From Beijerinckiaceae bacterium (lineage in GTDB: Bacteria > Pseudomonadota > Alphaproteobacteria > Rhizobiales > Beijerinckiaceae), in contig CANJJI010000001.1 of assembly GCA_947474545.1 (NCBI GenBank), positions 1 to 64,000 on the forward strand: a stretch of 64,000 nucleotides of DNA. Direction: 5' to 3'. Position 1 is the stretch's first letter. Each line of letters begins with the position of its first letter. Below, in pieces: positions 1 to 11,017 of the stretch. The notes below the pieces were generated by a model. That model searched no databases. It was not told the DNA's origin and worked only from the letters and a program-made list of their open reading frames with translations. The translations under genes were made by a program, and so were the position numbers.

Positions 1-178
1 CTGCCGGTCGGCCTTGTCGCGCCGGCTCGGGCGAACCGGTCGCCTCCACACGTTGCAGCAGCTTAACTGCGCAACTGTCTGACACGCCGAATTGCCGCGC
101 CGCCTCACGCCGCGAGCCACCATCCCTAACCAGAGCAACGATGCGCTCGCGCAAATCAAGAGAATAGCTGTGTCCCAT
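1..178 (-). mobile_element. IS630-like transposase, N-terminal fragment (runs off left edge)
   Basis: Reverse-strand translation from ATG at 178 gives MGHSYSLDLRERIVALVRDGGSRREAARQFGVSDSCAVKLLQRVEATGSPEPARQGRPA, a typical IS630-type N-terminal helix-turn-helix. Not in the ORF list because it is truncated by the window edge. Confidence 0.85.
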
Positions 179-272
179 GAATCACCTCCGACAAAGGTGA
201 ATCACGTTCCCGCCAAAAGGGGAATCCCGCTCGATTCCTTTTTCAGGTACGAGGCTCTAAAAGCTGAGGCGT

Positions 273-3092
273 TCAGACCAGAACACCGTGACAGTGCTTG
301 TACTTTTTCCCGGATCCGCACGGGCAGGCCTCGTTACGGCCCACCTTGCCCCAGGTAAACGGATCAAGTGGATCACGCGCAACTGGCGCGGGCGCTTCAG
401 CCATCAGCGCCGGAAACGGGTTGACGAGGGCAGCGGGCGAAAACTCTCCGGCAGTAATCTTCGCATTGATCTCATCGATCGAAACCTCCATCCCCGTATC
501 AGCAGTGATGCCATCACCCTGTTCCGGTGGCTGATCTTGATAAGAAACTTCAACACGCATCAATTGCTGCGTCGCAGTTTCATGCCAGCGCCCAATCAAC
601 GAGTTGAACAGTTCAAACGCTTCGTGCTTGTATTCGTTAAGTGGATCGCGTTGGCCATATCCGCGCCACCCGATGACGTTGCGGAGGTGCTCAAGCATGA
701 CAAGATGCTCGCGCCAGAAATGATCTAGGACCTGAAGCACAATCTGCTTTTCAACATATCTCATTACGTCCGGCGTATTCGCCTCGACACGGCGCGCATA
801 GGCATCATCAGCAATCTTGTGCAGGCGTTCGGACACTTCCTCTTCAGTGATGCCCTCTTCTTTGGCCCATTCGGCAATCGGAGCATCGACGGCCAGATTG
901 GCTTTGATCGCCTCGTCAAGCGCGGCCAAATCCCATGTTTCCGGATAGGAATCCTTGGGAATATTCCGTGATAAGGTATCATCAACAACGTTAGCCCGGA
1001 AATCGGCCACCGTTTGTTCGAGCGATTCCTGCGCCATCATTTCACGGCGTTGTTCGAAGACGACCTTTCGCTGGTCGTTCATGACGTCGTCATATTTCAG
1101 AATATTCTTGCGCATGTCGAAGTTACGCGCCTCAACTTTTTGTTGCGCCTTTTCAAGCGCCTTGTTGATCCAGGGATGAACAATGGCTTCATCCTGTTCA
1201 AGGCCAAGCGTCGTCAGCATCGAATCCATACGCTCGGATCCGAAGATCCGCATCAGATCGTCTTGCAGCGAAAGAAAAAACTTGGAGCGCCCGGGATCAC
1301 CTTGTCGGCCCGCACGGCCACGTAGCTGATTATCAATACGCCGGCTCTCGTGCCGCTCAGTACCCACGATGTGCAGTCCGCCGGCTGACAGCGCAATTTC
1401 CCGCAATTCCGCAACTTCCGCCCTGATGGCCCCTTCCTTGCTCTTGCGCTCTGCCTCGTCATCAATTCCCGCGCATTCCTGGGCAACGCGCATTTCGACA
1501 TTGCCCCCCAGCTGAATGTCAGTGCCCCGTCCAGCCATATTCGTTGCGATGGTGATCGCTCCGGGAACGCCGGCTTCTGCGACAATAAAGGCCTCTTGCT
1601 CATGGAAACGCGCATTGAGAATGGCAAACAATTTGGAAGTCTTGTTTGCACGGGCGGCGGCATACAACTCCTGCAATGCAGCGGACTTGTCGAAATCGAT
1701 CATTCTGTAGCCATGTGACTTCAGAATTTCGCCAAGCTGCTCGGACTTCTCGATAGATGTTGTACCAACAAGCATCGGTTGCATCCTGGCATTCGCTGAT
1801 TCGATTTCCCGGATAATCGCACGGATCTTCTCTTCGCCCGTGCGATAGACTTCATCATCTTCGTCGATACGCGAAACCGGTCTGTTGGTCGGAATTTCCA
1901 CAACATCGAGCTTGTATATTTCTGCAAACTCGTTGGCTTCCGTCGAAGCGGTACCTGTCATGCCCGCCAGCTTGTGATACAGCCGGAAATAATTCTGGAA
2001 CGTAATCGACGCCAGGGTCACATTTTCAGGTTGAACCGCAACATTCTCTTTAGCTTCGAGCGCCTGGTGCAGGCCTTCGGAAAAACGCCGCCCAGGCATC
2101 ATACGGCCGGTAAACTCGTCGATGATGACCAGCTCTCCGTTGCGGACTATATAATCCTTGTCGAGCTGGAAAAGTTTGTGCGCCTTAAGCGCCTGTTGCA
2201 CATGATGCACAAGCGTAACGTTCGCCGCGTCATAGAGCGTGCTATGCTCAGTCAGCATGCCCTCCCCGCGCATCAGTTCTTCGATATGCTCATTGCCCGC
2301 TTCCGTAAGATTGACGGTACGCTGTTTCTCGTCGAGGTCGAAATCCTCCTTCACAAGTTTAGGAATGAGCTTGTCTATTGAATTGTAAAGTTCCGACTTG
2401 TCTTCTGACGGACCGGATATGATGAGAGGCGTGCGCGCCTCGTCGATAAGGATCGAATCCACTTCGTCGACGATGGCGAAGAATTGCGGGCGCTGAACCA
2501 TTTGGCCCAATTCATATTTCATATTATCGCGCAGATAGTCGAAGCCGAATTCGTTGTTCGTTCCGTAGGTGATATCAGCGGCATAAGCCGTACGCCGCTC
2601 ATCGTCATCAAGACCATGGACAATGATGCCGACACTCATGCCCAGAAACTTGTAGACCCGCCCCATCCACTCCGCATCACGCCGAGCAAGATAATCGTTG
2701 ACCGTAACGACATGCACACCCTTGCTCGCCAGAGCATTGAGATAACAGGCAAGGGTCGCAACGAGCGTTTTGCCTTCGCCTGTTTTCATTTCCGAAATGC
2801 CGCCTTCATGCAGCACCATACCGCCGATCATCTGCACATCGAAGTGCCGCTGACCCAACACACGCTTGGCCGCCTCTCGAACAGTGGCGAAGGCCGGAAC
2901 AAGGAGATCGTCGAGTGTTTTCCCATCTTCGAGCGCCCTGCGAAATTTCGCTGTCTGCCCGAGTAGTTCTTCATCACTGAGTTTGGAAATCTCAGCTTCC
3001 ATCGCGTTGATGGCCGCCACTTTAGGGGCGTATGTTTTCAGGCGGCGATCATTGGCAGAGCCGAAAATCTTCTTCGCGAGTGCGACGAACAT
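273..3092 (-). CDS. secA: Preprotein translocase ATPase SecA
   Basis: [19 protein letters not shown] start; [17 protein letters not shown] Walker A; C-terminal zinc motif [14 protein letters not shown]. The supplied ORF extends 49 codons upstream, but the canonical start is at 3092. Confidence 0.98.
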   Translation of the reverse strand: MFVALAKKIFGSANDRRLKTYAPKVAAINAMEAEISKLSDEELLGQTAKFRRALEDGKTLDDLLVPAFATVREAAKRVLGQRHFDVQMIGGMVLHEGGISEMKTGEGKTLVATLACYLNALASKGVHVVTVNDYLARRDAEWMGRVYKFLGMSVGIIVHGLDDDERRTAYAADITYGTNNEFGFDYLRDNMKYELGQMVQRPQFFAIVDEVDSILIDEARTPLIISGPSEDKSELYNSIDKLIPKLVKEDFDLDEKQRTVNLTEAGNEHIEELMRGEGMLTEHSTLYDAANVTLVHHVQQALKAHKLFQLDKDYIVRNGELVIIDEFTGRMMPGRRFSEGLHQALEAKENVAVQPENVTLASITFQNYFRLYHKLAGMTGTASTEANEFAEIYKLDVVEIPTNRPVSRIDEDDEVYRTGEEKIRAIIREIESANARMQPMLVGTTSIEKSEQLGEILKSHGYRMIDFDKSAALQELYAAARANKTSKLFAILNARFHEQEAFIVAEAGVPGAITIATNMAGRGTDIQLGGNVEMRVAQECAGIDDEAERKSKEGAIRAEVAELREIALSAGGLHIVGTERHESRRIDNQLRGRAGRQGDPGRSKFFLSLQDDLMRIFGSERMDSMLTTLGLEQDEAIVHPWINKALEKAQQKVEARNFDMRKNILKYDDVMNDQRKVVFEQRREMMAQESLEQTVADFRANVVDDTLSRNIPKDSYPETWDLAALDEAIKANLAVDAPIAEWAKEEGITEEEVSERLHKIADDAYARRVEANTPDVMRYVEKQIVLQVLDHFWREHLVMLEHLRNVIGWRGYGQRDPLNEYKHEAFELFNSLIGRWHETATQQLMRVEVSYQDQPPEQGDGITADTGMEVSIDEINAKITAGEFSPAALVNPFPALMAEAPAPVARDPLDPFTWGKVGRNEACPCGSGKKYKHCHGVLV

Positions 3093-3536
3093 CAGTATGT
3101 CATCCTTCTGCCGGTACAGACCGACATGCCAGGGTGGTAACGCAACAGGCGCCAGCACTTGCTGGCTTGTCGCGCGGGGGGTCATATCCCGGTGTGCGTG
3201 ATCGCACAGGGCGCGACCAGCGCGTAACAGGTGTTCCATACAACGCTTTTGTTAACAGCTCGCCAGATAAGACCAAACGCACCTGTCGCCAAATATCACA
3301 TGTTCATGGCTGACCGGCCCAAAAAATCTTTACTGCCGCCGTTAGGGTGGAACGGCCTGAGAGATATGATCGGAGGGCATGATTGTCAACGAAACACCGG
3401 CTTATCGCACGAAATAGAGCACCCGCGCATCCCCCGGTTCAACAGATTGAGTCAGTCCGCCCTGCTTGTCTGCCCGGCTGAATTATAGGACAAGGCCCAA
3501 TACTTATTTGCCCGCTGCACAAATCAGGAGCCGCCT

Positions 3537-4388
3537 TTGTTCAGGAAAACAACTTGCCGCATAGCGGCCATTGGTCTGGCATCCGCCACGATTTGGACTC
3601 TGATCTCCAGCACCGCTTGGGCAAAGGTCATCGCCAGAGTCGACGGTGTCGAAATCACCGAAGACGATGCTGCGATAGCTTTTGAAGATCTGGGACCGAC
3701 CCTGCCGCCCCAGATGGACCCCGGCCAAAAACGGGAATATATCGTCAATTATCTCATCGATCTGAAATTGACGGCTCGCAAGGCAGCTGCCGATAAGCTC
3801 GACAAGGGCCCCGATTTTGAACGAAAAATGGCCTATTTTCAGGAAAAGGCCCGTATGCAGGCGTTACTTGATACTATCCGCGCAAAAGCAGTGACCGAAA
3901 CCGAGATAAACCGGGTGTATACTGAGGCCGCTACTTCGCAAGGTTCTCAAACCGAAGTGAAAGCCAGTCATATCCTGGTCGAGACGGAAGAGCAGGTAAA
4001 AGAGGCCCTCAAACGGGTCCGCTCTGGAGAAGATTTTGCCAAAGTCGCCACTGAGATATCGAAAGATCCCGGATCTCCAGGCGGTGAGCTTGGTTGGTTC
4101 ACGAAAGAGAAAATGGTCCCGGAATTCGCCGAGCTAGCCTTCAAAACACCCCCGGGCCAGATTTCGGACCCAGTGAAGAGCCGTTTTGGCTGGCACATCA
4201 TCAAGGTAGAGGATCGCCGTACGCAGGAATTTCCTCCGCTGGCCGACGTTCGCGGGCAGGTGGAACAGTTTATCACGCGCAAGTCCCATACTGAAGCCAT
4301 CCAGGCCCTGCGGGGCAATGCGAAAATAGAACAATTTCAGCCTCAGGAACCGGCGCTAAAGCCGATTTCACCATCGAGCGCCAGGTAA
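3537..4388 (+). CDS. Parvulin-type peptidylprolyl isomerase (SurA/PpiC-like), secreted
   Basis: TTG start, signal peptide, rotamase domain (ASHILVETEEQVKEALKRV...GGELGWFTKEKMVPEFAELAF...FGWHIIKVEDRR). Confidence 0.93.
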   Translation: MFRKTTCRIAAIGLASATIWTLISSTAWAKVIARVDGVEITEDDAAIAFEDLGPTLPPQMDPGQKREYIVNYLIDLKLTARKAAADKLDKGPDFERKMAYFQEKARMQALLDTIRAKAVTETEINRVYTEAATSQGSQTEVKASHILVETEEQVKEALKRVRSGEDFAKVATEISKDPGSPGGELGWFTKEKMVPEFAELAFKTPPGQISDPVKSRFGWHIIKVEDRRTQEFPPLADVRGQVEQFITRKSHTEAIQALRGNAKIEQFQPQEPALKPISPSSAR

Positions 4389-4428
4389 CTGCCGGCCTAC
4401 CGGTTGAGAACCTGACGCTATCTGGGCT

Positions 4429-4959
4429 GTGTTGTCATTCTGCCCAGACTGGGCATTGGGGGCGTTTGTCATGGGTCAAAGCCGTGGAGCGGTTGCTCCG
4501 GGAGATTTTTGGATCAGGATAATGTCGCTGGGCGGCTGGCTCCATGCCGATGTCACTGATTTTCCCAGGTTCGCGCGGCTGAAACGGCGCGCGACCGGCA
4601 ACGACGCACTGGCCTGCCCCTTCGAACTATGTGGGAATTTGGCAGATATACAGCCGCCAACCTATCCGGTACCGGCCACTGAACTGTTGGATAGAATTCT
4701 CACGATCGCACTTGCCGAACCACGTACTGTGCGGCGGGAGTTGAAATCCGCGAGTGCAGATTGTCAATTCAGGATGGAGTTCCAGCAGGCTTCGGCGTTT
4801 TTTCGCTTCCCGGATATCATCGCTATAGAAATCATTCCGAGCGGCCCCGATTCCTCCACCATCGCCCTTTGGTCTCGCAGCGTAGTCGGCCGCAAGGATT
4901 TCGGCATAAACCGGGCCCGCGTCGAGCGATGGCTAAATCGTCTCTCATCAGCCAATTGA
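4429..4959 (+). CDS. DUF1499-like protein
   Basis: C-terminal SFFRFPDII-type block and IALWSRSVVGRKDFGINRARVERWLNRL resemble DUF1499. Start codon uncertain (GTG). Confidence 0.7.
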   Translation: MLSFCPDWALGAFVMGQSRGAVAPGDFWIRIMSLGGWLHADVTDFPRFARLKRRATGNDALACPFELCGNLADIQPPTYPVPATELLDRILTIALAEPRTVRRELKSASADCQFRMEFQQASAFFRFPDIIAIEIIPSGPDSSTIALWSRSVVGRKDFGINRARVERWLNRLSSAN

Positions 4960-5035
4960 AGAGCTGGCACTTGACGAAATCCGGCGCACGCCCGATTGAA
5001 GCAAATACAATTCAACAGCAGCCGGACAAGACAAA

Positions 5036-6283
5036 ATGGCCAAGGCAGCCCCTATCTCTCCTCTCGCCCCCAAAACCTATCCAGATCTGCCACCTATCGA
5101 GGGCGTAAAGTTTGCAACCGCGGCAGCAGGCATTCGCTATAAGGGCCGTACGGACCTCATGCTGGCGCTCATGGACAAGGGCACTCAGGCTGCCGGTGTA
5201 TTTACCCGGTCTAAATGCGCTTCCGCGCCGGTTGACTGGTGCCGGTCAAAGCTCAAGGGCGGCAAGGCGCGCGCTCTTGTTGTGAACTCCGGAAACGCCA
5301 ACGCCTTCACCGGAAAAACCGGTTTGCAGCAGGCGAAATTCTCGGCGGAGATTACAGCCAAAGCAACGGGTGCCCCCCTTGGTGAAATTTTTCTCGCTTC
5401 GACCGGTGTAATCGGCGAACCGCTTGATGCCAGCAAGTTCAACGGTGTCATGGACAAACTGGTCGCTTCAGTTTCCCCGAACGGCCTGCTGGATGCTGCC
5501 CGCGCCATCATGACAACTGACACATTCCCGAAAGTAGCGACCGCCCGAACCGAAATCGGTGGGGTCGAGGTGACATTGGCTGGCATGGCCAAAGGCGCCG
5601 GGATGATCGCGCCGGATATGGCAACCATGCTGTCATATGTGTTCACGGACGCACCCATATCTGCAGTGGCCCTGCAGGCAATGTTGTCAAAGTCTGTGCA
5701 GGGTAGCTTTAACTCGATCACAGTCGACAGCGACACCTCGACGTCCGACACGCTCATGCTTTTTGCCACCGGAACGGCAGCCAAACGCGGCGCTCCGAAG
5801 ATCACAGATCCTAAGGACAAAAGGCTCAAGGGATTTCGCGCTGCACTCGACGTTTTGCTGCTTGATCTTGCCCACCAGGTCGTCCGGGACGGGGAAGGTT
5901 GCCGCAAGTTTGTCGGTATTGAAGTTCAGGGCGCTGCAACGGCCTCGGCGGCTAAAAAAGTCGCGCTTTCGATAGCCAATTCCCCGCTGGTAAAAACAGC
6001 AATCGCTGGCGAAGACGCCAATTGGGGCCGTGTGGTCATGGCGGTCGGCAAAGCCGGCGAAAAGGCAGATCGGGACAAGTTGGCGATCTGGTTTGGTGAC
6101 ATCCGCGTCGCCAACAAGGGCCTGCGCGATCCGGCCTATGACGAAGACAAAGTTTCTGATTATATGAAAGGCGAACAGATCGAACTGCGCGTCGATATCG
6201 GCGCCGGCAAAGCCCGGGCGAAGGTATGGACCTGCGATCTGACCAAAGAGTACATCGCCATTAACGGAGACTACCGAAGCTGA
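5036..6283 (+). CDS. argJ: Bifunctional glutamate N-acetyltransferase / amino-acid acetyltransferase ArgJ
   Basis: [21 protein letters not shown] autoprocessing motif and [10 protein letters not shown]; full length. Confidence 0.97.
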   Translation: MAKAAPISPLAPKTYPDLPPIEGVKFATAAAGIRYKGRTDLMLALMDKGTQAAGVFTRSKCASAPVDWCRSKLKGGKARALVVNSGNANAFTGKTGLQQAKFSAEITAKATGAPLGEIFLASTGVIGEPLDASKFNGVMDKLVASVSPNGLLDAARAIMTTDTFPKVATARTEIGGVEVTLAGMAKGAGMIAPDMATMLSYVFTDAPISAVALQAMLSKSVQGSFNSITVDSDTSTSDTLMLFATGTAAKRGAPKITDPKDKRLKGFRAALDVLLLDLAHQVVRDGEGCRKFVGIEVQGAATASAAKKVALSIANSPLVKTAIAGEDANWGRVVMAVGKAGEKADRDKLAIWFGDIRVANKGLRDPAYDEDKVSDYMKGEQIELRVDIGAGKARAKVWTCDLTKEYIAINGDYRS

Positions 6284-6366
6284 ATGCGCGCGCCGCGAAC
6301 TCTCCGCTTGATTCTCGCAGAGCTGAAGTTAAATTCGACGCATTGGTTGTATTCCAGTGGTGTCTC

Positions 6367-6867
6367 ATGCGTATCCGTTTGGCTATTTTTACCGCATTCA
6401 TTCTCTTTTCTGCCTGCAGAAGCGCCCCAACTGTGGCCTTTGATCCTTCTGCAGCGGAATTCATCAATAAGCCCGGGTCAATCAAAATAGATGGGCATGC
6501 ATTCTTTCGGGCTGAATCCGGCAAGGTTATCTTTGCAGCTGGCGAATACGCTTATTTAATTCCCGTCACGCCTTATGCCGAGCAGCGCTTTTTCCAAGTT
6601 TATGGCAAGGGCAAATATATCCAGACGAAATATATGCCCTGGGACGACGCCGACGCCCAGTTCAAAAAATATATGCGCTCGACCAAAGCAGAATCAACGG
6701 GACGTTTCAGCTTTGACAAGGTTAGTCCCGGCGAATATTTCATTGCCACATCTGCCACATGGCGCCCTGAAAACTCTTTTCTCACCGTTGGCGCAGCAAT
6801 CTATGAGCGGGTCACGATCACTGGCAAAGAAACCGAAGCCGTAAAGGTGATTGTTTCGGGAAAATGA
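6367..6867 (+). CDS. Putative lipoprotein of unknown function
   Basis: MRIRLAIFTAFILFSACRS N-terminus with lipobox-like LFSAC; no recognised domain. Confidence 0.6.
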   Translation: MRIRLAIFTAFILFSACRSAPTVAFDPSAAEFINKPGSIKIDGHAFFRAESGKVIFAAGEYAYLIPVTPYAEQRFFQVYGKGKYIQTKYMPWDDADAQFKKYMRSTKAESTGRFSFDKVSPGEYFIATSATWRPENSFLTVGAAIYERVTITGKETEAVKVIVSGK

Positions 6868-6901
6868 ACCGTAGCCTCAAAGCAGGAAAAGAAACATAAA
6901 A

Positions 6902-7303
6902 ATGAAAATCCTGCTTGTCGTCGCAGCTGCTCTTATTGATTCGGATGACCGCATTCTGATTGCCCAGCGTCCACAAGGAAAACAGCTTGCGGGCCTATGG
7001 GAATTTCCCGGCGGCAAGATCGATGCCGGCGAACGACCTGAAATGTCTCTAATACGCGAATTGCGCGAGGAGCTGGGCATAGAAGTGAAGGAAAATTGTC
7101 TGGCGCCCTTAACCTTCGCCTCTCATGCTTACGAAGATTTTCACTTGCTGATGCCGCTTTTTATCTGCAGGCGATGGGAAGGCCTCGTGTGTTCGCGCGA
7201 GGGACAGGCTCTCAAATGGGTACGCGCACAGAACTTGCGCGACTATCCGATGCCCCCCGCCGACGCGCCGCTTATTCCACACCTCATTGATCTGCTCGGT
7301 TGA
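6902..7303 (+). CDS. mutT: MutT-type (8-oxo)-dGTP diphosphatase, NUDIX
   Basis: NUDIX box GGKIDAGERPEMSLIRELREELGI. Confidence 0.93.
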   Translation: MKILLVVAAALIDSDDRILIAQRPQGKQLAGLWEFPGGKIDAGERPEMSLIRELREELGIEVKENCLAPLTFASHAYEDFHLLMPLFICRRWEGLVCSREGQALKWVRAQNLRDYPMPPADAPLIPHLIDLLG

Positions 7304-7702
7304 TCAGCCAAGCCACCCCAGCACAAGGCCCTGCAACAATAGAACACCAAGCCAATGCCCGCCATCAATCACGGTCAACATCGGTTTGGCCTTGCCATAG
7401 GCATGGTTTGTCACAAGCGTTGTCAGGACAAAGCCGAACCAGCAGAGGAGTCCGGTAATTAATCCAGCGGTGATGGTGACGCCGCTTTTTGCAACATGGG
7501 CAAGAATTCCTGCGAGTACAAACGCCATCACAAGTTCGGCGGCAAACGAAATGAACATAGGCACAATCGGCATTGTAGGCTTTGCGACGGGGGCCCAGCC
7601 ATGCGCTGTCATCCATTGCTTGCCAAGCAATCCATACCATAAGCCGCCAAATACAAAGGCAACCATTGCTGATATAAAAATTGCCAGATAATTGACGGTC
7701 AT
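7304..7702 (-). CDS. DUF1761-like small membrane protein
   Basis: MTVNYLAIFISAMVAFVFGGLWYGLLGKQWM; four hydrophobic segments. Confidence 0.75.
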   Translation of the reverse strand: MTVNYLAIFISAMVAFVFGGLWYGLLGKQWMTAHGWAPVAKPTMPIVPMFISFAAELVMAFVLAGILAHVAKSGVTITAGLITGLLCWFGFVLTTLVTNHAYGKAKPMLTVIDGGHWLGVLLLQGLVLGWLG

Positions 7703-7722
7703 TTCTTTTACTCCTCCAAAAA

Positions 7723-8136
7723 TTAAAGACCGCCCATTTTGCAAACCAATTTCCATTCCTCAGCGGTCACGGGCTGAACCGAGAGGCGGGAATTATTCAC
7801 CAGCACCATTTTGGAAAGTTTGGATTCCCGTTTGATTGCGTCGAGAGAAACAGGCGTCTTAAATGGCTTGACGGCCTTAAAATCCACCATCCCGAATTTG
7901 CCGCTGGCGTCGCTCGGATCAGGATAGAATTTCTTGATGACTTCAACAATTCCGACGACAGCCTTGCCTTCGTTCGAATGATAAAAAAACGCCTGGTCGC
8001 CGAGCTCCATCGCCATCAATGAAAGTTTAGCGGAATGATTTCGGACTCCATCCCAATGCGTGCCCTTTGCGCCTGCGGCAACCTGCGCATCCCAGGACCA
8101 TTTGACAGGTTCACTTTTTACAAGCCAGTAAGGCAT
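7723..8136 (-). CDS. EVE domain protein
   Basis: MPYWLVKSEPVKWSWD...WDGVRNHSAKLSLMAMELGDQAFFYHSNEGKAVVGIVEV is the EVE-domain pattern. Confidence 0.92.
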   Translation of the reverse strand: MPYWLVKSEPVKWSWDAQVAAGAKGTHWDGVRNHSAKLSLMAMELGDQAFFYHSNEGKAVVGIVEVIKKFYPDPSDASGKFGMVDFKAVKPFKTPVSLDAIKRESKLSKMVLVNNSRLSVQPVTAEEWKLVCKMGGL

Positions 8137-8285
8137 CGTCCACTCCCGGTTCATCGCCCAAAACAGAATTTTAAACGGTTTCTCTGTCAAACCCTAGGCA
8201 GCACAAATCTTCTCCACAGAAGCCCGCCACACAAACTTAAAGTCCCCAGCCTCGTACTTTCACGCGCATGATGCTATAAATTTAC

Positions 8286-9590
8286 ATGCTTTACATTGAA
8301 CTCGGGATTGTGGTCGCTCTGATCCTCATCAACGGCCTTTTATCCATGTCAGAACTCGCGGTCGTGTCTTCGCGTCCGGCCCGTCTGAAGATCATGGTCG
8401 AGCGCGGTATCCCCGGTGCGCGCCGCGCTCTTGTGCTGGCGGCCGACCCAGGTCGATTTCTTTCAACCGTCCAGATCGGCATCACACTTGTTGGCGTCCT
8501 CTCCGGGGCGTTTTCCGGGGCCACACTTGGCCAACGGCTTTCTGAATGGCTCGCAAAAAATGGGGTGCCCGGAAGCGCCGCAGATGCACTCGGCGTCGGC
8601 CTCGTCGTTGCGTTGATCACATACGCTTCCCTAATTGTCGGCGAACTTGTCCCCAAACAGATCGCACTGCGAAATCCCGAGGGCGTGGCGGCACGTGTAG
8701 CCCCGGCCATGACAATTCTTTCACATGTCGCCCATCCCATTGTCTGGCTGCTCAGCTTTTCAGGCCGCGCACTTCTACGAATGCTGGGCCAGCACTCGCA
8801 GCGGGACGAGAAAGTCACAGAAGAAGAACTGAAAACAATCGTTGCAGAGGCGGAAAATGCCGGTGTTCTCGAATCTGAGGAGCGCCAGATGATCACCGGC
8901 ATCCTCCGTCTAGGCGACCGGGCCGTTCGCGTCGTCATGACACCACGTACCGAAGTCACCTGGATTGATCTGAGCGCCAGTGAAGCAGAAATCCGCAAAA
9001 TTCTCATTGAAACGCAGCATTCACGCCTGCCTGCCGGGGAAGGCTCCTCAGATGAAATGACCGGCGTCGTAACCGCGCGCGAAGTCCTTGCTGCACTTTT
9101 GTCGGGCCAGACTTTTGATATCAGGGCCTACGTACGCAAGGCCCCCGTCATTCACGATAATGCCGATGCGCTGGACGTTTTGAGCATGTTAAAAACGGCG
9201 ATAGTGCCGATGGCTCTGGTGCATGACGAATACGGTCACTTTGAAGGAATCGTCACGCCGGCGGATCTCCTTGAGGCGATTACAGGCGCATTCCGCACGG
9301 ATTCCGAAGAAAGCGATCCCGCTATCAAACGCGAAGATGGCTCATGGCTCCTTGCGGGCTACATGCCCGCCGATGAGATGGCCGAACAGATAGGTATTAC
9401 CCTGCCCGAGAACCGGGACTATGAAACCGTAGCCGGGTTTGTTCTCTCCCACCTTCACCACCTCCCGACCACAGGAGAATGGGTAAATGCAATTGGATGG
9501 CGCTTCGAAGTGGTCGATTTGGATGGTCGCCGGATCGACAAAGTTCTGGCATCACGCCTTCCACCTGCGCGCCGCGAGCACGTAGGATAA
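8286..9590 (+). CDS. CNNM/CBS-domain (hemolysin/CorC family) membrane protein
   Basis: N-terminal DUF21 segment (LILINGLLSMSELAVVSSRPARL), VVMTPRTEVTWID CBS region, C-terminal CorC_HlyC domain. Confidence 0.93.
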   Translation: MLYIELGIVVALILINGLLSMSELAVVSSRPARLKIMVERGIPGARRALVLAADPGRFLSTVQIGITLVGVLSGAFSGATLGQRLSEWLAKNGVPGSAADALGVGLVVALITYASLIVGELVPKQIALRNPEGVAARVAPAMTILSHVAHPIVWLLSFSGRALLRMLGQHSQRDEKVTEEELKTIVAEAENAGVLESEERQMITGILRLGDRAVRVVMTPRTEVTWIDLSASEAEIRKILIETQHSRLPAGEGSSDEMTGVVTAREVLAALLSGQTFDIRAYVRKAPVIHDNADALDVLSMLKTAIVPMALVHDEYGHFEGIVTPADLLEAITGAFRTDSEESDPAIKREDGSWLLAGYMPADEMAEQIGITLPENRDYETVAGFVLSHLHHLPTTGEWVNAIGWRFEVVDLDGRRIDKVLASRLPPARREHVG

Positions 9591-9637
9591 ATGAAATTAC
9601 GGACTGACACAGCAGCAGCCCGCATTTTCCAATTCTG

Positions 9638-10912
9638 TTATTCAGCTGCGTCGCTCAATTTGTTGCCGAAATCAGGCGGATTTTTCGTATCGAGCTCTTT
9701 CCAGTTTGTGTCTCGCGGGAACCTTATAGCAAGCGACCGTATGGCCCGGTAATCGATGCCGCTATCGGCGCCGAAAGGAAGTATGCCTTTGGCATGATCA
9801 TCCAGTGCCTTGAGCAACATACGCCGGGTGCGGACGATGACCGCATCACTCGTGCCAAGAAACTCTTGCGAGCGGTCCATAATGGGACCCATGGACTCCT
9901 CTATGATGAAATCTTCATAAACGAAGTTCTTCATGATGCCGCTGAAGTGGCCATTCTTCATGGCACTTCGATCCTGATTCCAGGCATTCGCCTCGCTTCC
10001 ACGATCTGCTGCGAAGTCATCGTGATCAGGCCCTGAGCGATCCATGGCTTGCTGGGCATACCAGTCCGGCACCGGTCCGAACGGATTCATATAATAATAC
10101 CAATGCGCGCTCCACTCATCGTCAATCGGCACGACGACAACCACGAGGCGTGGTTCCTCGTGATTGCCTGGAATCAAAGAATAATAAGGCAGAACGACCT
10201 CACGAATACGCGCATAAATGGAACCGTCAGGAAGATTGCGAAGCGCAGCTTCACGATAGCCGTAGGGCTTGTCGATGAATTCAAATCGTGGGGCTGAATC
10301 GTTCGTTACCATCGAGCCGGTAGTGTTGGGCCGCGAGCGTGGAACCGATGTCGAATGCAGAAAGTTGAGATGCGCAGAATCGAGCTGACCCTCAAACCCT
10401 TGCAGCCAGTTTCCATGCACGATAGCGCAACGCAGGAGTGAATCGGCCGGCGGGTGATGAAATTCAAAGTCGTAGAAGGGCGGCGGTGTTTCTCGCTTGC
10501 CCATATAGACCCACACAAGTCCGCCTGCTTCCTTGGCCGGATAGTGAACGACAGGCACCCGCGCCGCAAAAGCTTCCCGGCTTTCGGCAGGCTCAGTTGG
10601 CGTATCGACAACGACGCCCGAAACGTCGATTTTCCAGCCATGAAAGATGCATCGCAATCCGTTGCCCTCGTTGCGTGCAAGAGCCAGCGATGCGCAACGA
10701 TGCGGACAAGCCTTGCGCAAAATACCAACACGGCCATCAGTGGCACGAAACGCTACCAGATCTTCACCCAACAACCGGAATGTTTTCGGCGCGCCATCTG
10801 CCACCAGACTGGCCGAACGGACAGCCGGGGTCCATAGTTCACGCAACATGTCGCCCATTGGTGTTCCCGGACCAACGCGCGTGAGTCTTTCATTATCTTC
10901 TTTGGAAAGCAT
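9638..10912 (-). CDS. Rieske [2Fe-2S] aromatic ring-hydroxylating oxygenase, alpha subunit (phthalate dioxygenase-like)
   Basis: CPHRCASLALARNEGNGLRCIFHGWKI Rieske ligands; EGQLDSAHLNFLHS non-heme iron site. Confidence 0.88.
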   Translation of the reverse strand: MLSKEDNERLTRVGPGTPMGDMLRELWTPAVRSASLVADGAPKTFRLLGEDLVAFRATDGRVGILRKACPHRCASLALARNEGNGLRCIFHGWKIDVSGVVVDTPTEPAESREAFAARVPVVHYPAKEAGGLVWVYMGKRETPPPFYDFEFHHPPADSLLRCAIVHGNWLQGFEGQLDSAHLNFLHSTSVPRSRPNTTGSMVTNDSAPRFEFIDKPYGYREAALRNLPDGSIYARIREVVLPYYSLIPGNHEEPRLVVVVVPIDDEWSAHWYYYMNPFGPVPDWYAQQAMDRSGPDHDDFAADRGSEANAWNQDRSAMKNGHFSGIMKNFVYEDFIIEESMGPIMDRSQEFLGTSDAVIVRTRRMLLKALDDHAKGILPFGADSGIDYRAIRSLAIRFPRDTNWKELDTKNPPDFGNKLSDAAE

Positions 10913-11017
10913 CCTAGCCTCCTTCGTTTCCTCAGCCAGTTGCACGGTCTCTTCGCGGACCGCGCCTGTTCGCATCTATGATGCGCCGGACTCAACGCGC
11001 CGTAAACTACTTTTCGT

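Noticed and set aside
3093-3239. N-terminal extension of secA to 3239
   Set aside because: SecA proteins start at MF(V)xLAKKIFGS; the extension looks like upstream leader translated by chance.
5185-5907. 240-aa minus-strand ORF inside argJ
   Set aside because: Antisense shadow ORF; the plus-strand argJ is full length and clearly coding.
8291-9007. 238-aa minus-strand ORF opposite the CNNM/CBS gene
   Set aside because: Antisense shadow; low-complexity Ser/Arg/Thr composition and no recognisable motif.
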